Of a stretch of 64,000 bases of DNA, positions 48,796-62,337 are shown piece by piece. Numbering within the stretch: position 1 is the first letter of the stretch; the number at the start of each line of letters is the position of its first letter. Source of the stretch: Erythroxylum novogranatense (lineage: Eukaryota; Streptophyta; Magnoliopsida; Malpighiales; Erythroxylaceae); the NCBI GenBank assembly GCA_029891385.1, contig CM057233.1, positions 12,155,460 to 12,219,459 on the forward strand, written 5' to 3'. A program made the position numbers and the translations under genes. Under the pieces are notes generated by a model. That model searched no databases and was not told where the DNA came from. It saw only the letters and a program-made list of their open reading frames with translations.

Positions 48796-50057
48796 TATAA
48801 CACCCCACTCTCGCAAAACATGTACCCGACATCCTGAATGATATCCTAGTCTATGCCCTACGAGAGTGGCATGCTAGAACACTAAGTCAGTCAAACACTT
48901 GAATTTAGTACAAATTTTTCAAAAATTAACACATGCGTATGCAAAAATCAATAATCAAATTCGGGCCCATACTGTTATTGATAAACATTTTTAATCATAG
49001 GAGTTTCAATCTTTATCCAATTTATCATAATTTCACTAAATACTTGGGGCCATTTCATATACAAAACATTTTATTCATAAAACCATTACATTACGAAATC
49101 ATTCATATACATATTGCACAAAAATTGAGGAATACACAATTTGATATAGAATAAAGAAAGCAAATGCAGACACGAATTGATCCTGACCTCTATATCTTAC
49201 TTGAAAGTAGTTTCTGTACTCCCGTTAGCCTAACGGAGTAACTCTTCTAATTCTAAAAAAATTACAATTTTTGGGTGAGTTTTGCAAAAATCAATGAGGT
49301 AACCATCATTGATGGTTCACTCAATTCATGCAACACATCAATACATGTAACATGTAATCACATCTTTGCATTTTGCAAGAAACATCACATATCATTTTCA
49401 TTTACAAGTAAGGCAACTTTTTCACTTCAAACAATCAAACATATTTTTTAAAATGTATATGAAATACTTATGTGACTCTTTTTCAATTATTAGGTTGTTG
49501 TGATCGAGTGCCTAACTGCCTCGTATCCATTATAGATGCCAGGTTCATTTATAATTGTCCCGTATTCGTTGGGAATATCGATTTCATTTTACATAATGAA
49601 TCTTTGGCTCTTATACACTTTTTAAGCTCTGGGATCTTTTTCACATTCTGTGCTTTAGGCTCTTTTGTAATGGCTACTCCAATTACAACTTCCTTTATGT
49701 TTCATGCATTCATGTAATGGAATGCATCACATTCATATAATTTCAATCTATCACATGCTTTCAAATTCAGATTCACATTCAATTTCATATTCATCATCAT
49801 ATTACGGTCAGGCATTCAACATAATGCTAAGTATCACTTTTGCATTCATATGCATAATCACAGTTTTTATATTGAAGCACTTATTTCGTTAGGTTCACAT
49901 ACAATTAGCACTTCAATATCACAAACATGCATCAAATCTTAGACCTTCATTGTCCGGCATCAACATAATCAATCGCATTCATATCATAATTCACAACATA
50001 ATTTAAAGAAAACAATTAATTGAGAGAAACCATCTAGGTTACTCATAGTACTCTTCA
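48796..50057 (-). repeat. Old LTR of the long-LTR family, interrupted
   Basis: Begins TATAACACCCCACTCTCG, matching the LARD-1 LTR start TGTAGCACCCCACTCTCG with decay. It follows the same block order: palindrome pair at 49274-49317 (AACCATCATTGATGGTT exact), eroded hairpins (49600-49670) and GAGAAACCATCTAGGTTACTC near 50025. It stops abruptly at 50057 where LARD-3 begins, at the position that would continue in LARD-1. The remainder should lie beyond the window. Confidence 0.8.
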
Positions 50058-53000
50058 TGTAACATCTCGTTACCCATTTTAAGGCTAAAATAGTAAATGA
50101 GAGAGATTACTGAGAAATTAGGAAAAATAAATCTCATGCTCATGCATTACACAAGATGCACATACACATGAATATTGAATCTTTGCACATAAAAATAATT
50201 GTATATGCATTCATTGACAATTTTTGGGTATAATTGTTTAAAAATGTGAGTATATTGAGAAATGTGATTTTTATATGTTGAAAATTGATTTGGGGAGTGT
50301 ATAAATTGATTTAGAATTTTTGGAGAAATTTATGGAAATTGTTGAGTATTTTAGCTAGGAAAATTTGCCAAGTGGCAAAACAATTGTTAAATAGTAGTAG
50401 AAATTACTATCCAATGGCGATGGAAATTTTGACAAATGGCTTTAGGATTTATTGTCAAGTGTCATTAAAAATTGGGAAACAATTGGAGTAGAAATTGGAA
50501 TTTGATAGGACTGGTTAAATGAAAGAACCAATCAAATGTTTTAGAAATTGGAAATGTGGCAAGTGATGTTTGCCTTAAGCCCACTACCCTTTTTAATTAA
50601 AAGCCTCCTCCTTTTTGTTGGCTTCCACGATGTTCTCTCGCTTAAAAGCCATTGGTGTTTTATTTGGCTCCCTCCACCATTTTCATAGCTCTCTTCTTCC
50701 TCTTTTCTTCTTGAGTTTTAACTTTTCAAATCTCTTCTTTCATGCTACTCTTCCACCTTGCTCTCTCCTTCATTCTCACTAAAAGACCCAACCTATTCCT
50801 CCATGAAAGTTGATGATGGTGGAGATGAAAGAGTTAGGGTTTAATGGTGATTTTGAAGATTTGGAAGCAAAACCAAGTAAGTTATGCTTTAAATGTTATG
50901 GGTATTGATAAATGAAACTAGAATGATGAGAAACGTGGGATTGATGACTTGATTTTTGTGAGTTGAATGTGTGTGACGTGGATGGTGAAAAATCTATGTA
51001 AATGTCATGTTTTTTAAATCGTAAATGATCATTAATGACCGATGATTTGTTATAAATATGTTTTGGAAGTTAGATGATCCATATAATGGTGTTATGATGA
51101 GTGTAGGATATCAATTATGAATACGTTCTGTTTTTGGTTAATGATCAAATATAGATCATATATTGATTTGTGAATGTTTTGGATTTGAAATGGGGCTGAG
51201 AATGAGGAGTGTTGTGGTAGAGAAGGTGATCTTCGTATGAGTTGTGTTGGGGTAAGATTTGGAAACAAAATTGGTAGTTGAGCTGGAAAATGTTGCAGCA
51301 ATATGACCTATAAGCGTGCTTCTAAGTTTTAGCCATAACTTCTTCTACAGTTGTTCAATTGAGATGATTCTTAATTTGGATTAAATTAGAGATATAAGGC
51401 TATATTTTTCATGAAGACATTGAATTCAAATTATGTCACTAAGAGTTTCTAATTTTGACTTGAAGTTAAGTATTGGGTGTAGGAAAAAGTGCAGAAAACT
51501 GGATACATAATAGGTTCTTGTTCTATTTTCTTGATGAATTGATGTGAATCTAATTGGTTGTTTTTATGATGATGTAAAATGAGTATAAAGATAAAGAAAG
51601 GGATTAATGTGGTGTCTTGAAATATGAAGGATCTAGGTGATAGTTAGAAGTGAAATGAAAGTGGAAATGAAGTTGAATATGTGCAGAAAATTGATGATGA
51701 ATATATATATATATGTGTATGTTCTTTTATTAGTGTTTATGATCAATCATGGGCTATAATTTAGTTATGGATGATGTTGAGTTGAAAGGGAATTAGAATA
51801 ATGGATAAATTATGAACATTGAATTAGAAATGATAGACTAAGCATGAGGAATTGAATGTTGTAAGTAAAGAGTTAGAAACTTGGAAAACATAGAATGCAA
51901 TTGGATATACTTTAGTGAAAGAGGCATAACTTTTTATGTAGAACTTGGATTGAGATGATTTAGGTATGGTTTTAAAGAGGACTTCGAGATACAAAACTTC
52001 TATGAAGACCTCAAAAAGAGATTTTGATGTTTAAAAGGTCAAATTTTCAAGTTTTTGTAAGTGATCTATAAAGGTCACTTTAACGGACATGGATGTCTGC
52101 CTAACAGACATTCACGGGTGAAGTGACCCTAATTGAGGCTTAAATGGGTCTTAAAGTGAACCTATAATGATCCTTGGTTTATGTGACTAATATATGATAT
52201 GTTTGAAGCGAAAATAGAGGTTAAAACTTAGTGAACGAATGGATGAAATCAAAGTATCAAATGCATGAGTATAATGGGATTGAAGTTATATTCAAAGAAT
52301 TTGAGTAATATGTATTATGGGATTAATTGTGAATGAGAATTGGATATTATGAGATCACATGATGTTAGAAAAGAGATGATGAGAAATTGAGTTATGTTAT
52401 AGAGTTGACTAAGTGTTCTTGAGGTGTAAGTTTATGAATAAGCTAGACACATACAAAGGATAAAGATTGAATAGGGAACTTAGAATTATCATGTGCCAAT
52501 GTAGTTTAAATCTAAGTTCAATTAGACATATATGAATCATGAAATGAGAATGAGCATAAGATGTGAATTTAGAAAATATACCTAGGATTGTCATTGAGCA
52601 TGCATTATACATTATACATTACACATACACATGTGTGAAAAACTGAATGTTTATGTGGCTGTGCAATTATTAATGTGTGTGCAATATATGTTTTGCATAA
52701 TGATGATATAGGATAGAACGTCCCCATTCAGACGTTTCTGGATCACGGAAGCTAATACTAATTTAGAGCGTACTATGAGTAGACCTAGATGGTCTCATTT
52801 TATTGTTTGTTTTGTGTGAATTTTGGTATTAATTAACTACTGAATGTCTATATGAATGTGATTGATTGTGTTGGTTTCTGGACAGGAGGTCCGATGATTG
52901 TGATGCTTGGTTGAGATATTGAAGTGTTGTTTGTATGTGAATGAAATGAACTAAGTGTACATAATTTGATGATAAATGTGTTTTGAATAAGCATTTACAT

Positions 53001-53978
53001 GTAAGTGAAAATGTGATTCTCAACTTAGTGTTGAATGCCAGACTAAGGTTCGATGGTATGGGAATGTGATTGAATGGGATCATGCAATTATGATTGATGC
53101 ATTTTATTTCATGAATGCATGAAACATAATGGTAGTTGTGACCAGAGTAGCCACTGATTAGAGCTTAAAGCTCAACAAGTGAAAAAGACCCTCAAGCTCA
53201 AAAGTGATTCAGAGCCTCAGGCTCAACATTTAATGAGCCCTATATGGGATAGTTATTAATGAACCCAATATGAGACAGTTATCAATGAGCCCGATATCCA
53301 ATGAATATGGGATAATTTAGGCACTCGGTCACAACAAAGTAATAAATAAAAAGTGGGTCTCATACATACTGCATATGCATATTATGAATAATTAAATTGT
53401 ATTGAATGTGAAATGTGAAATGACGCGAATGTGATTTATGTGTTATGTGACTGGGTGAGCCATCGATGATGGTTACTCATTGAGTTCGCAAAACTCACCC
53501 AAAATTTGCAAATGTTTTTCAAGATCAGAAGAATACCCTGTTAGGCAAATGAGAGTATACCTTCAGCATACAAGTAAGGGATAAAGGTCAGGATTATTTC
53601 GCGTCTGCATTATACTTCTTTATTTTCGTATTGAATTGTATTTTCCACAAATTATTGCATTTTGTGTATTTGAATATATTTGATGTGTATAACTTTCCAA
53701 TTGGAAAAGGTTTTGCAAAAGAGATTTATCAAAGTTTAATATGATTTGTTTCTGGAATGGGCCCTAGTGATTAACAAAATTCTGATGATCTGAAAAATAT
53801 TTATGGAATAAAATGGGCCCTATTTGATGATTGATTTCTGCATACTATGCTTGTGGTTTTAAAAAAATTACATTAAGTTTTGATTGATTAAGTGCTATAG
53901 CATGTAGCCCTTACGGGACACGGACTCATATATCACTCAAGATGTCGGGCACATGTCTTACAGGAGTGTGGTGCTACA
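50058..53978 (+). repeat. LARD-3 5' LTR
   Basis: TG...CA-bounded. It carries hairpins GAGCTTAAAGCTC (53161-53173) and GAGCCTCAGGCTC (53212-53224), the palindrome pair near 53458-53497, and TACAGGAGTGTGGTGCTACA at its end. It is diverged from the LARD-1 and LARD-2 LTRs but keeps their block order. Confidence 0.88.
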
Positions 53979-54616
53979 TATGTGGTATTAGAGCCCAGAA
54001 TTACTATCTTATACGGGCATTTTCTGAAAAATGTGTCAAGATACATGCATTTTTGTCTTGTCATAGTAGGCAGTAGCAACTGATCCTTAGTCTGAGTTGC
54101 ATTCATATAAGTCACACGTATGAGCATGTGTTAAGAGTTTGAGCTATTAGAAGCACTAAAAAGAATGATAATCTGTCATAATTTGAGAAGAGGAAGGTTG
54201 AAGGATATCTAGAAATAAGAGATAGTATATGGTTAGATATAACAGTTAAAGATTTAACACAATTGTAATGGTGCAAGTATTATGGAATACGACATCAATG
54301 TTGTACTATGGTAATATATCCTTGAATGTGGGATAGATGTAAATATATTGTTATGGATTGATAGAGGAAAATAGAGATATGGTATAATGACAAGATTTAA
54401 AGTGTACAGACAAAGTTAGATGAAAAAAGAATTTTCTATGATCTTGAGAGGCAGAAATTGGGCTTGGAATGGTTGTTTGATTATCGTGATAAGAGTTTAT
54501 GACTTAGTTTAAGAATATGTTAGTGGGATCAAAATCAAAATTTTAGGATGATTATGCATCTATGATCCGAATTGATTGTGAATATACATAGGGATGATGA
54601 AATAAGGGAAATTGGA
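50058..54616 (+). mobile_element. LARD-3: 5' LTR and start of internal region
   Basis: A plus-strand LARD. The LTR runs from TGTAACATC at 50058 to GTGCTACA at 53978 (3.92 kb), followed by the primer site TGGTATTAGAGCCCAGAA (53983-54000) and about 0.6 kb of internal sequence similar to LARD-2. It is cut at 54616 by LARD-2. Its 3' half, and so its target duplication, must lie right of the window. No coding sequence was seen. Confidence 0.88.
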
Positions 54617-57600
54617 TGTAACATCCCATCTCCGATGGGAAGGGTCTTCTCATAAATTGGGACGGGTTAGGAGTATTGAATTATATGTCGGCTTGAACAT
54701 ACAACTTATCGCCTCTATGATTGATGGTTTGTTGCACTTGCACATGGTAAACATGCATTCATGACATTTTCCGGCTTAGGTTTCAAATTGAGATCTTTTG
54801 TGAAATTTATAGGATAATTGTATTTGAAAAACTATTTGGAGTACGCCATTGAGTGTTTTACATTTTTAGGGATTTATAGGAATTTTTCTGGAATTGTTCG
54901 GAGAAAATTCTCGGACCGGCAAAATCGCCGATAAATGGCCTAAATGTGTTTTTGTTGTGGAAAATGTGGTTTTCGTGTTTGAATAATTATTGGGAGTGGA
55001 CTGTCATATGTTTTACAATTTTGGGCAATTTAGGTAATTTTCAAAAAAATGATTCGGGGAAATTCCCGAAAATTTCCGGACCGGAAAAAAAATCGCCAAG
55101 TGGCGAACTGGTTGAATTTCTACTGTTATTTGATCTTAAAACTCTTAAATATCTTGGTGGGACCTAAAAGTAGACCCTTAAAGTTGTTGGAACCGAAATT
55201 TCCTTGGATTCTTTTATAAAAGACCACTTGTTTCTTTGACTTTTCCCTTAAGCTTGGACTAATCTTATATTGCCACCTCTCCCCTTCATTAATTGCCTTT
55301 TTCTTGGTTTGCTCATTGGCTCATATTCGTTTATGCTTGAAGACAAGAAGGGAAAGAATAAAAAGAAGACTTGGAGGCTTAATTGGAACCATTTCACCGA
55401 AATTCCTCCTCCATTTTTTTCATTCCTCCATTGATTTTCTCCTCCTTAAAGTAAATCCTTCCTCCAAACTTAAGGGGTTTCTTCATGCAACCAACTCCTT
55501 TCTTTCCTTGATGGAATTACATATGCATGGTGGTAAAAGAGAGTGGAGAAGGTAGTTAGTTAGGGTATTTATTCAAGAAGTGAAGAGTGGAAGCTTGAAT
55601 TGGTAAGTGATGTAGTTAAACTTTTATTATGCTTTGATTAGGTAGTTAATAAATCATGATTGTTAGATGCACTCAATGGGAATTTTGGTGAAATTATTGT
55701 ATTTATTGATGCATGAATTTGATGAAAATTATAGTTTGAATTGGTGGGTAAGGTTATGTTTATGTATGGTTGGATGAAGTAGTATAAGTGAAGTGTTTTT
55801 AGCTTGATTTTGAATTGAATATGGATGTTTATTCTTGCAAAGAATTAAAGAGGTAGGTGCTGCCAAATTGAGATAAGTACTCCTAGTGAATGTATGAATG
55901 ATATAGGGACTGATTTTGTGTCCAATTGAGATGCTTATGGTAGTAGAATTTGAATTGGCATGATAGGAAGTGTAAGTTGAAGATGAAAGCTGGAAAATGG
56001 ATTTTGACCCACTGTACTGATTTGAGCATAACTCATTGTGTGGTTGTGCAATTGAGGCAAGGTTTGCGCCCACTGAAACTTTGGGATGTTGGCTTCAACT
56101 TTGTGTGAAATAGGTGATGTTAAATTGTAATGTTAGAAGGGTGAATCTTTGCATGGAAAGTTTCTGTTTGTAGGGTCTGTGAACAGTACCCGCATATATG
56201 ACCTGATTATTTTGCTGATTTTTCTAAATTAATTGAGATGGAATTAGGGAAAATGGTCTTCATGAAAGTTGTAGCATAATGAGTTAGCTTTCCATTGCCA
56301 CTGATCTTGCTAATTTTCGAGTTGTATATTGGGAGATAAGAACTGATTACTATTTACTGGTTTTGAGCATTTTGATGAAACCTAGCCTAAGTGTTGAGTT
56401 TGTGAGCTTGCGGATTGGAAGCAATTTTAGCAAATTATGTGAACTGAATTGGTGTGAGTGATCTTCTGCAAAGTTGCAGAGGAAGGAATTATCTTGAAAA
56501 TGATATATGGCATGTAAGTTTTGAAGGTCAGATTTGGGAGTTATGATTTTGCAAAAACTGAACCTAAACTAGGTTGTGAATGGCTGATCATGACAGTAGC
56601 TTCCATAACAGTTTTGAAATTTTTAGAAATCGAATTGGAGTTTGAGTTCTTCATGAAAATTGAATTTTGAGATCTTATCTTTTCAGGGATATAAGGTAGT
56701 GAATTTTGTGACTTTTGTGCTAAGAGAATCACTGTTTGGAAAATTACTGTCCAGATTGGTTTATTGCAGTAGGCAGATTCTTTGTGGAATTGTTTGACCT
56801 TGTTAGCAAGTGAATTTGATTTTGGGTTGTTCATGAAAGTTGTAGATAACATTGTTATCTTACTGCCTTAATTATTGTGTAATTGTTGACTGAAGAATCA
56901 GAGAGTTATTGAATTTGCAATGTACTGCCCTGTGTTGATAGGTTTTGAGTAGGCAGTAGATTTGATAGGATTTTTGACACCCTTAGGGGTGAAATTGATT
57001 TTTATGGTCTTCTTGAGAATTGTAGAGGGTTTCATGATCTTTCCAATGAGATATAGTTGGTAATTTTTTGTATTATGTACATTGAGTTATTGGTGTTGAA
57101 AGTTGGCTTGAAATCAAGAAATTAAAGAAGGGAATAAGGGTTAGGTATATATATAGATATTATTTGTTTAATTTGAATTTTGGTTTCTTTTGTCAATTCC
57201 TTTTCCGTCCGACGTCCGATTGACCTGATTCTTAAGGCATCGGATTAGTAACACATTGAATTTCATTTTGTGAGAAATTGGGAATTTTTAGCCAAAAAAT
57301 TGACGTGGACCCGGGTAATTGTTCTATGGTCACTGTTTTATTTATTTTTGGACCGATCGAGGTCCGAATTGAGTGCTGTCCGTGGCTATAGCTTTCTAAT
57401 TTTTTTTAGATGAAATTATTATGACGGGAACATTTTGGATTAGGGCCGGGAATGCCATGAACATGCATCATACACGTTTTAATGATTCCATGTGCATTGT
57501 TTGGTCATTTTAACTATACAGTTGGTAACGTGTACTTATTTTCATTGTTATAGAGGCTCAGTTGGAACGTCGTTCCACGGATGTTGCAGAGACTTCCCGG

Positions 57601-57722
57601 CAATAGCTCGGAAGTAATAGGTGAGTAACCTAGTTGGTTTCTCAATCTATGTGTGTTTAATATGACGCATTGATGCCATGTGGAGATAATGGAGGGATTA
57701 TGTGTGTTTACTTTTGATTGAT

Positions 57723-57953
57723 TTCGGACCATAGGTGTCCGAAGTATTGGAAACTTGTTATCAAGTGCTATTTGTGTGTATTTGTTTGTGAATAATTACA
57801 TTGGAGATCTCGGACCAACGGTCCGAGGAATGGAAAATTAATATTGAAGTGTTAATTATCTATTTTGATACATTGGATGTGACTTTTAATATGAGATGGT
57901 AGGATGCAATAAATTGTAAATGTATATGACTGAAACACCGGACCGAAGGTCCG
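57723..57953. repeat. Three strong CGGACC hairpins in the LARD-2 LTR
   Basis: TTCGGAC...GTCCGAA at 57723-57743, CGGACCAACGGTCCG at 57811-57825 and CGGACCGAAGGTCCG at 57939-57953, all perfect stems. The first has a counterpart in the LARD-1 LTR at 7716-7736 with stem TTCGAAC/GTTCGAA. Confidence 0.75.
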
Positions 57954-58073
57954 AAGAAACAGAAATTGGTCACTGAACTATAACTGATTGTAAATGGGAA
58001 TTGGAGCATATGCATCCATGCATGATGGCATGATCAGATAAAGGCAGTTGTGACCGGAGCAGCCACCATATCA

Positions 58074-58201
58074 GGGCATATCACGCCCAACGTATATGAG
58101 AGCTTTCAGCTCAACGCACAGGACCTCAGGTTCAACGTATTCAGAGCCTCAGGCTCAATGTATTAGGGCTTCAAGCCCAATATTTTCAGAGCCACTGGTT
58201 C
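58074..58201. repeat. Mini-hairpin array in the LARD-2 LTR
   Basis: GGGC...GCCC at about 58074-58087, GAGCTTTCAGCTC (58100-58112), GGACCTCAGGTTC (58121-58133, one broken pair), GAGCCTCAGGCTC (58144-58156), GGGCTTCAAGCCC (58166-58178), GAGCCACTGGTTC (58189-58201, one broken pair). Start spacing is 21-26 bp. Confidence 0.8.
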
Positions 58202-58853
58202 AACGCAATGTGCCCATCACTGGGACAGTTTCAGGCGCACGGTCACAACAATGTAATGAAAATGAAAAGGGTCTCATGTGCATTGCATATATAGTATGAG
58301 TAAATGTGGATGGTATGAAAGGCGTTACGCCTTACATTTGTGAATTGTGATTGTATGTGATAAATGGTAAAGTGTGTATATATGCATGAATTGAGTGAAC
58401 CATCGATAATGGTTTCTCATTGAGTTTGCAAACTCACCCAAAATTGCAAATATTTTTCAGGGATCGAAGAGTACTTCGTTGGGCACGGGAGTATGATTAC
58501 CAATTGCAAGTCAGAGTTAAGGTCGGGATCAGTTCACGTCTGCATTTGTGTCTTTTGAATTATATGTAAACTTGTATTTCCAAGATTAAATCGGTATTCT
58601 TTGAGTGCCCGATTGATTAATGTTGTATTGTAATTTGATTATCGAAATAATGTTCTGATTGAAAATGATTTCGTATTAGAACGGGCCCAAATTATTTACT
58701 GATATTTGCGCACTCGATGGGTTTTAAAAAAATTTATATATATTACCAAGTTTTAAACTGCATTGACTGCTCTAGCATACCACCCTCGCGGGTCGCGGGC
58801 TCGGATATCACAGTCGATGTCGGGTTCGGGTCTCGTGGGAGTGGGATGCTATA

Positions 58854-61800
58854 TTTGTGGTATCAGAGCCCAGAAGTACAATCTTACATAGACTTTCTGA
58901 ACAAAAAAAAATGTGTCAAGTTACGTACATTTAAGTTATATCACGGCAGACAGTGACAACTGATCCCCAGTGTAGTATATGAGTCGTACGCATAAGTATG
59001 GCTCAGTCGTTTAAGCGGTTCAAAAAAAAGAGAGAAAAAAGAATAATATGTTAGAATGTGATAACAGGAAGAAATGGATATCGCAAAATAAGAAAAAGTG
59101 TATGGTTCGATCAGACAGATGAATATTTAGTGTACTGGTATTGATGGATATCTTGTGAAATATACTATTAGAGTGATATGGGGTATATCCTTGACTGTGA
59201 GTTTGAAATAAAGATTATAGTTGTGAATTAATAGAGGAAAATAGAGATGTGATAATGGTAAGATTTCCAGTGTATAAGGTGAATGAAAATAAAGTGTTCT
59301 ATGATATAGAGAAGTTATAATTGGGATTGATTACCGTGATAAGAGTTATACATAAGGATTGGTGATTTGGAGTCAAAAGACATTAAGTGCAAAATCAAGA
59401 ATGATTTCATATCTGTGATATTGATTTGAGTGCGGAAATATATGGGTATTGCATTGAAAAGATTGAAATGTAAGACAATGAAATTGGTAGATGAAAAAGT
59501 TGTTCGGGTTTAATTGATCTGTCTAAGTAAATGCACACCTGATTATGGGCGCCCTATGGTAAGTGAAAATGTTAAGCTGCAATTGATGAGTTAATGGATA
59601 ATTGGTGGCCTATTACATAAGCTCTGATTATAATGCCAGTAGCTCAAGTGCAAAATGAGTTAGAGTAAGGCATGAGAATACTTGTACTGATTAATTGAGA
59701 AAGAAGTGAGACAATTAAAGATGTTAGCATCGGTAATGAGCTTGAGGAAATAACATGAGGAACATGAATATAGTAAGGTCCCCATGATCGAGAATTTGTA
59801 CCAATAAGAGAATGGTTATCGAGAATTAAATGCAATTAAGGTGTTCTTAGCAGTATGAGCTATTAACGGGCAAATTGATGGGAATATAGAGATATCTTGT
59901 CAGATAAGATGTGATGATTATGGTGATGTATGGCAAGATAGTAGAGGAAAAGAAATTGTTTAAGTGCTCTTCAGAGATTGATCTTCGTGAAGTATCAAGA
60001 GTAACTGATATGTATATCTATATAGTGATGAAAAATAGTTGATTGATAAAGTTTTATGAACTGTATTAAATCTAGCAGAGACTCAATCGTAAGAGATAAA
60101 ATATGCTACTGAAAAAGTGTACATTACACTAATGAGATGACTCGATTATGTAAGAGAAGTGCGAATATTAAGAAAATATTAATTGCGAATTTGAGGGATT
60201 AAAAGTTCGTGTATACTTTGTGTAATTATGTTCGAAAGTAAGAGATCGATATAACGATTGTTTATTCAAGTCAGTGAGTGATCTATCACGAATAAATGAA
60301 GTTATGTGGAGAAATTAAGGTAAGGAACATATGGCAGAATATGTTATGCTGAGAAAATTATAAGAAAATTGTTCCTTATTAGAAACGTTCGATAATTAAA
60401 GAGTTATATAAATCAAATATAGGTATAAGAAGTTTATTGTATTACTGAAAAGGAACATGTCTCAATTGTGTTTGGAGTAGATAATGGATATAAGTATAAG
60501 AAATAGATGAATTGGTATAGTTGAGAAAATTGGTGAGCATGCAAGTCTCATAAGAGTGAATCTAAACCTGATTGAATGAATAAGGGATGAATTAGTATAC
60601 GAACTTGGTATATTGGGAGAATTAATAAAGATATAGGTATTGATAAAATGCGAAAGTTCAAAAGATATGTGTATGCGGAATTTGAAATTAATTAGAACTA
60701 ACGGAATGTTGGATACGTTCGGAAATTGTCAAAGATTTTCTGGTTTTAGGAAATTGACAAGAATATTTGAGGAAAACGTGTGAATGTTATGATTGATGAT
60801 CACAAAGGAGACATTTGGAGAATTTACTATATAATATTGAAGTGTTCCAGTAAAGGTTATGATGTGATCTATTTTATGCACCTTGAGACAAATATAATTC
60901 CATGGGCGGTATTATGATTGATGATTTGAAATTTGTTATACTGAGTGTGGCCTAAAATCTTGGAGACATGAATAGTACAGAAATAGTTTGGAGATGTCTA
61001 TGATTATGCAAATCGATAACGATTGAGTTATTTCGTACATTTGAATGATTTAAAAAGGATTAAGCGGTTAATTTCTTCAAACTAAGCTAATGGTGCAATT
61101 CAATGGATTGAACGGAACCAAATCTCAATTGCAGAAGATCGAAAGTTGGGCAATTAGGTTATCAAATCTAGTGTATTATGTTCATAGTCGAACTGATAAA
61201 AAAAAAGGGGCAAAAGAAAATATTATTAGTTATTGGAATTTCAAGTTGGTGTGCATTAAAATGGATTGGCAAAACCCGAAGTGAGGATGCAAAAATTGTA
61301 AACCGTATTGAGGAAATGAAAATAACTCCAATTGTTGAGGGAAGTGATAGGTATAGTTCAAATTAAGAAATATGGGTAATACCCATTACGGGAACTGTTA
61401 GTGAAAACTTAAGGAATAATCGAAGCTTTATGTTCTAACAAGAGCGTATGGAAAGTGTAATTGAAAGGTTAGAATGGGAAATCAAATGATTATAAGTGAA
61501 TGGTTCGAGAAAGCACAAGAAACAATCGAAGTGTTATGTTCTAGTAAAAGTATTGTGGAAAAGCAATTGATAGTATAGTCTGTCAAAGTGAACGATGACA
61601 TGTGTGATTAACCAACAGGTATTTTTGGATTTCGTTGGGATATGAGATTGATGTCTAGTGTAAAGTGATTGTGGTATGACAATCATTATATTGGTGACGA
61701 ATAGTGTATAAGGGGTCTTACTGCTAAAAAGAGTCGTTATCCCTATATTATGTGATTAGGGTAATAAAGTGATAGGTTAAGTAATTTAAGATGGTGACAA

Positions 61801-62337
61801 TGAGTTAAATTGATTCACAATGAGGTTATAAATGTCATGAGATTTGTGGGTTGATAATAACGAAATCTGATAAGCGATAAATGAAATATTTTGAAGGGTA
61901 TGACCTCGGCCAAAAGATACTTAGATGGAAATAAAGGTGTAATTACGAAAAATTAAATTCGTGAGGAGTGGCCTCTATGCGACTGTGGTGTGAATAGCAT
62001 TATGGATTGATAAGTTAGGCTAAAACCTAAAAGATGATTCAGATTCACAACGTGTTTCATAGCTAGAATTAGGAAATATTGTTAGGATTTGATATATATA
62101 TGTGTTTGATATTGAAAGTGACGAATTGCGCGTAATCATGAGAAAGCAGTAAAATTATGTAAAGTTTGAGAAAGGAAAAAGAGTAATTGGTTGTTTTGAT
62201 CTCCGTTAATTGACAGAATTTGGTCGTGTAGTGAAATCAGTGGGAAACAGAGAGTATTAATCGAAAAGACTCCCCTGCCTTCCTGATCAACCGTATATGA
62301 AATTTCGCGGACGAAATTTTTATTAGGAGGGGAGAAT
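58854..62337 (+). other. LARD-2 internal region, non-coding
   Basis: It opens with the primer site and a block (CAACTGATCCCCAG near 58950) shared with LARD-1 and, as CAACTGATCCTTAG, with LARD-3. It ends with the conserved TTTCGnGGACGAAAT block and polypurine tract. The middle has many stops in all frames and no recognisable retroviral domain. Confidence 0.8.

Larger units (their letters stand above)
54617..58853 (+). repeat. LARD-2 5' LTR
   Basis: Starts TGTAACATCCCATCTCC and ends GGGATGCTATA, where the expected terminal CA has become TA. Repeated at 62338 onward. Frames at 55304-55555 and the minus-strand 55729-56073 reappear at 63024-63275 and 63449-63793 because they lie in the duplicated LTR; they are not genes. 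Confidence 0.93.

Noticed and set aside
54946..55167. Repeated 73-codon frame near the LARD-2 LTR start as a small gene
   Set aside because: The matching segment in the 3' LTR (from about 62660) has substitutions and an indel, so the frame is not maintained.
55304..55555. 83-codon frame, repeated at 63024-63275, and a 114-codon minus frame repeated at 63449-63793
   Set aside because: Duplicated by the LARD-2 LTRs; no recognisable product.
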